NCBI RefSeq assembly: GCF_002849225.1
Contig: NZ_PKMC01000001.1
Span: forward strand, 100,504 to 164,503
Direction: 5' to 3'
Length of the DNA: 64,000 nt
From: Actinomyces sp. UMB0138
GTDB lineage: Bacteria; Bacillota; Negativicutes; Veillonellales; Veillonellaceae
Shown here: piece by piece, positions 61,691 through 64,000 of the stretch
Position numbering within the stretch: the stretch's first letter is position 1
Layout: each line of letters begins with the position of its first letter
Notes under the pieces: generated by a model
Seen by the model: the letters and a program-made list of their open reading frames with translations, nothing else
The model's database searches: none
What the model was told of the DNA's origin: nothing
Program-made: the position numbers and the translations under genes

Positions 61691-62881
61691 ATGACTACGG
61701 TTCTAAGCGCTGAAGCAGTGTGTATCGGTCACCCCGATAAACTGTGCGATTTAATTGCTGATCAGATTCTCGACGAAATTCTCTACACTGATCGCAACGC
61801 CCGCGTCGCGGTAGAGGTCATGGCTACTGGGCGACGCATTATTGTCACTGGTGAAATCAGCACTAATGCTCGTGTGGACTTGCGTGATTGCGTACGCACA
61901 GCACTTACTGCAGCTGGCTATAAGCCGTGGAGATTTTTGGTATACGTGTGGGTGAGGCGTCAATCTAACGATATTAACGACGGCGTGAGCACATCTTTAG
62001 AGGCTCGCCATGGCGATGAGTCCGCTTATTGTCTTCAGGGTGCTGGTGATCAAGGCACGGTCTACGGCTATGCCTGCACTGATACACCACAGCGCTTACC
62101 ATTGCCTCTTGTTTTAGCCCACGAGATTTGTAAGCGGCTAGATGACGCGCGCAAGCAAGGAACCATCACAGGGATCTTCTCAGATGGTAAAGCACAAGTT
62201 TCGGTGCGCTACAACGACGCAGGAAAACCGCTATCTATCGAAACCGTTGTGGTTTCCGTCCAGCACGATGAATCCAAGGATTTCGAGGTGTTGCGCCGTG
62301 AAATAACTTCGCTGATTGTTGGCCCAGCATGTCAGAGGTATCTACCGGTAGATGAGGACACGGTTGTGTTGATCAACCCGTCCGGGCGGTTCGTGGAGGG
62401 CGGCCCTAAAGCCGACACCGGACTCACCGGTAGGAAGTTGATGGTTGATACCTATGGCGGGCTGGCCGGACATGGTGGTGGAGCTTTCTGTGGTAAAGAT
62501 CCTTCTAAGGTTGACCGCTCGGGTGCTTATATGGCACGGCTGATCGCGAAAACCGTGGTAGATGCGGATCTTGCATCCCGGTGCCAGGTGGCGATTAGTT
62601 ACGCGATTGGCAAAGCCGACCCGGTTGCTTTCAGTGTTGACACGCTCGGCACCGGCCAATACAGCGACCAGATTCTCACGGCTGCGGCTCGAGATGTGTT
62701 CAATCTTCGGCCAGCAGCAATCATCGACCAGTTTGGGCTGCGAGCACCCGGCTATGTGCGCTATTCGACGTATGGGCATTTCGGGGATTACACACGCAAG
62801 TGGGAAGACACCTGGACTACTAGCCGCGAGCTTGTCAAGGCGGTGAAAAACCATGCGCATCAAGCAAATAGCGCTAACTGA
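61691..62881 (+). CDS. metK: Phage-borne S-adenosylmethionine synthetase
   Basis: The 396-residue enzyme makes S-adenosylmethionine from ATP and methionine. It has the motifs GHPDKLCDLIADQILDE (start; key GHPDK), GAGDQG (near residue 116), and GGGAFCGKDPSKVDRS (near 256). Usual length. Its position between phage genes and the overlap with the methyltransferase gene show it is phage cargo that supplies the cofactor for DNA methylation, not the housekeeping copy. Confidence 0.93.
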   Translation: MTTVLSAEAVCIGHPDKLCDLIADQILDEILYTDRNARVAVEVMATGRRIIVTGEISTNARVDLRDCVRTALTAAGYKPWRFLVYVWVRRQSNDINDGVSTSLEARHGDESAYCLQGAGDQGTVYGYACTDTPQRLPLPLVLAHEICKRLDDARKQGTITGIFSDGKAQVSVRYNDAGKPLSIETVVVSVQHDESKDFEVLRREITSLIVGPACQRYLPVDEDTVVLINPSGRFVEGGPKADTGLTGRKLMVDTYGGLAGHGGGAFCGKDPSKVDRSGAYMARLIAKTVVDADLASRCQVAISYAIGKADPVAFSVDTLGTGQYSDQILTAAARDVFNLRPAAIIDQFGLRAPGYVRYSTYGHFGDYTRKWEDTWTTSRELVKAVKNHAHQANSAN

Positions 62882-64000
62882 TCTCACCCCAGCTGACTAC
62901 AACCCCCGCAAAGACCTACAACCCGGCGACGCGGACTACGACAAACTCAAACGCTCCCTGACGGAGTTTGGGTATGTGGAGCCAGTCATCTGGAACAAAA
63001 CCACCGGAAATATTGTGGGTGGGCATCAGCGTCTGAAAGTACTCGCCAATCTGGGCTATAAAACCGTGGACTGCGTGGTCGTTGAGCTAGACGAAACCCG
63101 CGAAAAAGCGCTCAACGTTGCTCTAAACAAGATCAGTGGCGATTGGGATGATTCCAAACTCGCCCTACTCATAGCCGACCTGGATGCTTCCGATTTCGAC
63201 GTTGAACTCACCGGTTTCGACGAATCCGAAATACAACAGTTAATAGGTTCTCTTGACGGCGACAGTATCGAGGACGATAACTTCGACCTGAACGCCGCTC
63301 TAGAAGCGGCAGCCTTTGTCGAAAAAGGCGATATCTGGAGGATTGGTAGGCATCGCCTAATGTGCGCGGACGCCACGAACCCGGCCGATGTCGAAACCTT
63401 GATGGATGGCAAACAGGCTAACCTGGTGGTCACAGACCCGCCTTACAACGTGGACTTCAAATCGAACAGCGGCCTGAAAATCGCAGGCGACAAACAAGAC
63501 GCCAACACCTTCTACCAGTTCCTACTGGCTGCATTCACCAACATGGCGGCATCCCTAGCTAAGGGAGGGTCAGCCTATGTTTTCCACGCCGACACCGAAG
63601 GCCTCAACTTCCGTCGCGCTTTTCAAGACGCTGGCTTCTATCTATCGGGCTGTTGTATTTGGGTCAAAGACTCCCTCGTACTTGGTCGCTCCCCATATCA
63701 GTGGCAGCACGAACCAGTGCTGTATGGGTGGAAGAAAGACGGCTCTCACGCTTGGTATGCCGACCGCAAACAAACCACGGTGTGGAATTTTGCCAAACCC
63801 CGCAAAAACAGTGACCATCCCACTTCCAAGCCACTAGACCTGTTGGCTTATCCGATTCGTAACTCCACCCAAGCAGGCGCGATAGTGCTAGATACGTTTG
63901 CTGGCTCTGGTTCCACGCTAATGGCTGCACAAGCCACAGACCGCACTTGCTATTGCATGGAGCTAGATGAGAAATACGCTTCCGTGATTGTGCGCCGCTA
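62853..64000 (+). CDS. ParB-like/DNA methyltransferase fusion (cut by window end)
   Basis: The frame is open from ATG 62853 to the window end (382 codons), overlapping metK by 29 bases. Residues 1 to ~100 form a ParB/Srx-like domain (ALTDLTPADYNPRKD, GGHQRLKVLANLG). The rest is a beta-class amino-methyltransferase with the catalytic DPPYNVDF (near 195) preceding FAGSGST (near 349). DPPY suggests N6-adenine (or N4-cytosine) modification. Methylation of the phage genome against host restriction is the likely role. Confidence 0.92.
   Translation, partial: MRIKQIALTDLTPADYNPRKDLQPGDADYDKLKRSLTEFGYVEPVIWNKTTGNIVGGHQRLKVLANLGYKTVDCVVVELDETREKALNVALNKISGDWDDSKLALLIADLDASDFDVELTGFDESEIQQLIGSLDGDSIEDDNFDLNAALEAAAFVEKGDIWRIGRHRLMCADATNPADVETLMDGKQANLVVTDPPYNVDFKSNSGLKIAGDKQDANTFYQFLLAAFTNMAASLAKGGSAYVFHADTEGLNFRRAFQDAGFYLSGCCIWVKDSLVLGRSPYQWQHEPVLYGWKKDGSHAWYADRKQTTVWNFAKPRKNSDHPTSKPLDLLAYPIRNSTQAGAIVLDTFAGSGSTLMAAQATDRTCYCMELDEKYASVIVRR

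Larger units (their letters stand above)
47763..64000 (+). mobile_element. Prophage or phage-like element (left part; continues beyond window)
   Basis: An uninterrupted series of phage early-replication and packaging genes runs from 47763 to the window end. Order: sigma-like regulator, DUF2800, DUF2815, family A polymerase, antirepressor, primase-helicase, VRR-NUC, SNF2 helicase, late-regulator-like protein, HNH, terminase small subunit, metK and methyltransferase. No integrase or attachment site is visible, so the boundaries are not defined. Confidence 0.88.

Noticed and set aside
47763..64000. CRISPR array or integrase in the phage region
   Set aside because: No regularly spaced identical repeats and no recombinase motif are visible.

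Overview
The window reads as the chromosome of a moderately GC-rich actinobacterium, probably Actinomycetaceae or a close relative. The evidence is the gene order secY-adk-map-infA-rpmJ-rpsM-rpsK-rpoA-rplQ-truA with no rpsD before rpoA, actinobacterial families (DUF4032, ROK polyphosphate-glucokinase-like protein, rplQ with a long acidic tail), and LAXTG-type sortase signals on two surface proteins. I cannot name the species.

Positions 1-31.4 kb are ordinary chromosome: the spc/alpha ribosomal region (with a patatin-like gene and two small membrane proteins inserted before infA), truA, a DUF4032 kinase-like protein overlapping a GDPD-like protein that has lost its catalytic residues, a DUF1540 protein, an iron-siderophore ABC operon behind a DtxR/IdeR-type box, an amino-acid permease, pfkA, an NhaD-type antiporter, a 947-residue coiled-coil wall protein, gluconate uptake and kinase genes, an aminotransferase and a wall-anchored 5'-nucleotidase.

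From 31.7 to 47.7 kb the DNA becomes visibly more A+T-rich and disordered. A secreted-protein/small-membrane-protein pair is followed by debris: a truncated phage terminase small-subunit copy, a membrane-protein gene with an in-frame stop, a clipped ClbS/DfsB gene and a repeat-rich non-coding stretch. Then comes the main discovery, a complete class I lanthipeptide operon on the minus strand (46.8 to 35.5 kb). Its 48-codon precursor gene lies at 46555-46701. The 24-residue core has every ring-forming Ser, Thr and Cys at the positions found in microbisporicin (NAI-107) and planosporicin, but with Lys14, Ala9, Ile5 and Phe4. Downstream are a full-length LanB, LanC, LanD (C-terminal AviCys), an unknown protein, an ABC immunity exporter (two permeases and an ATPase), a DUF2511-like lipoprotein, a LanT exporter and a second unknown protein, almost all overlapping. 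No halogenase, P450, dedicated protease or regulator is present in the window.

From 47.7 kb to the end runs a prophage or phage-like element, mostly on the plus strand: sigma-like regulator, DUF2800, DUF2815, family A DNA polymerase, an inverted HEPN/Abi gene, a frameshifted antirepressor, primase-helicase, VRR-NUC, SNF2 helicase, a late-regulator-like protein, HNH nuclease, terminase small subunit, a phage-borne S-adenosylmethionine synthetase, and a ParB-methyltransferase fusion cut by the window end. The terminase small-subunit fragment at 33 kb is related to the intact copy at 60.8 kb, and a 17-bp sequence is shared in inverted orientation between 34.9 and 59.9 kb, so the lanthipeptide island lies between pieces of phage-type DNA.
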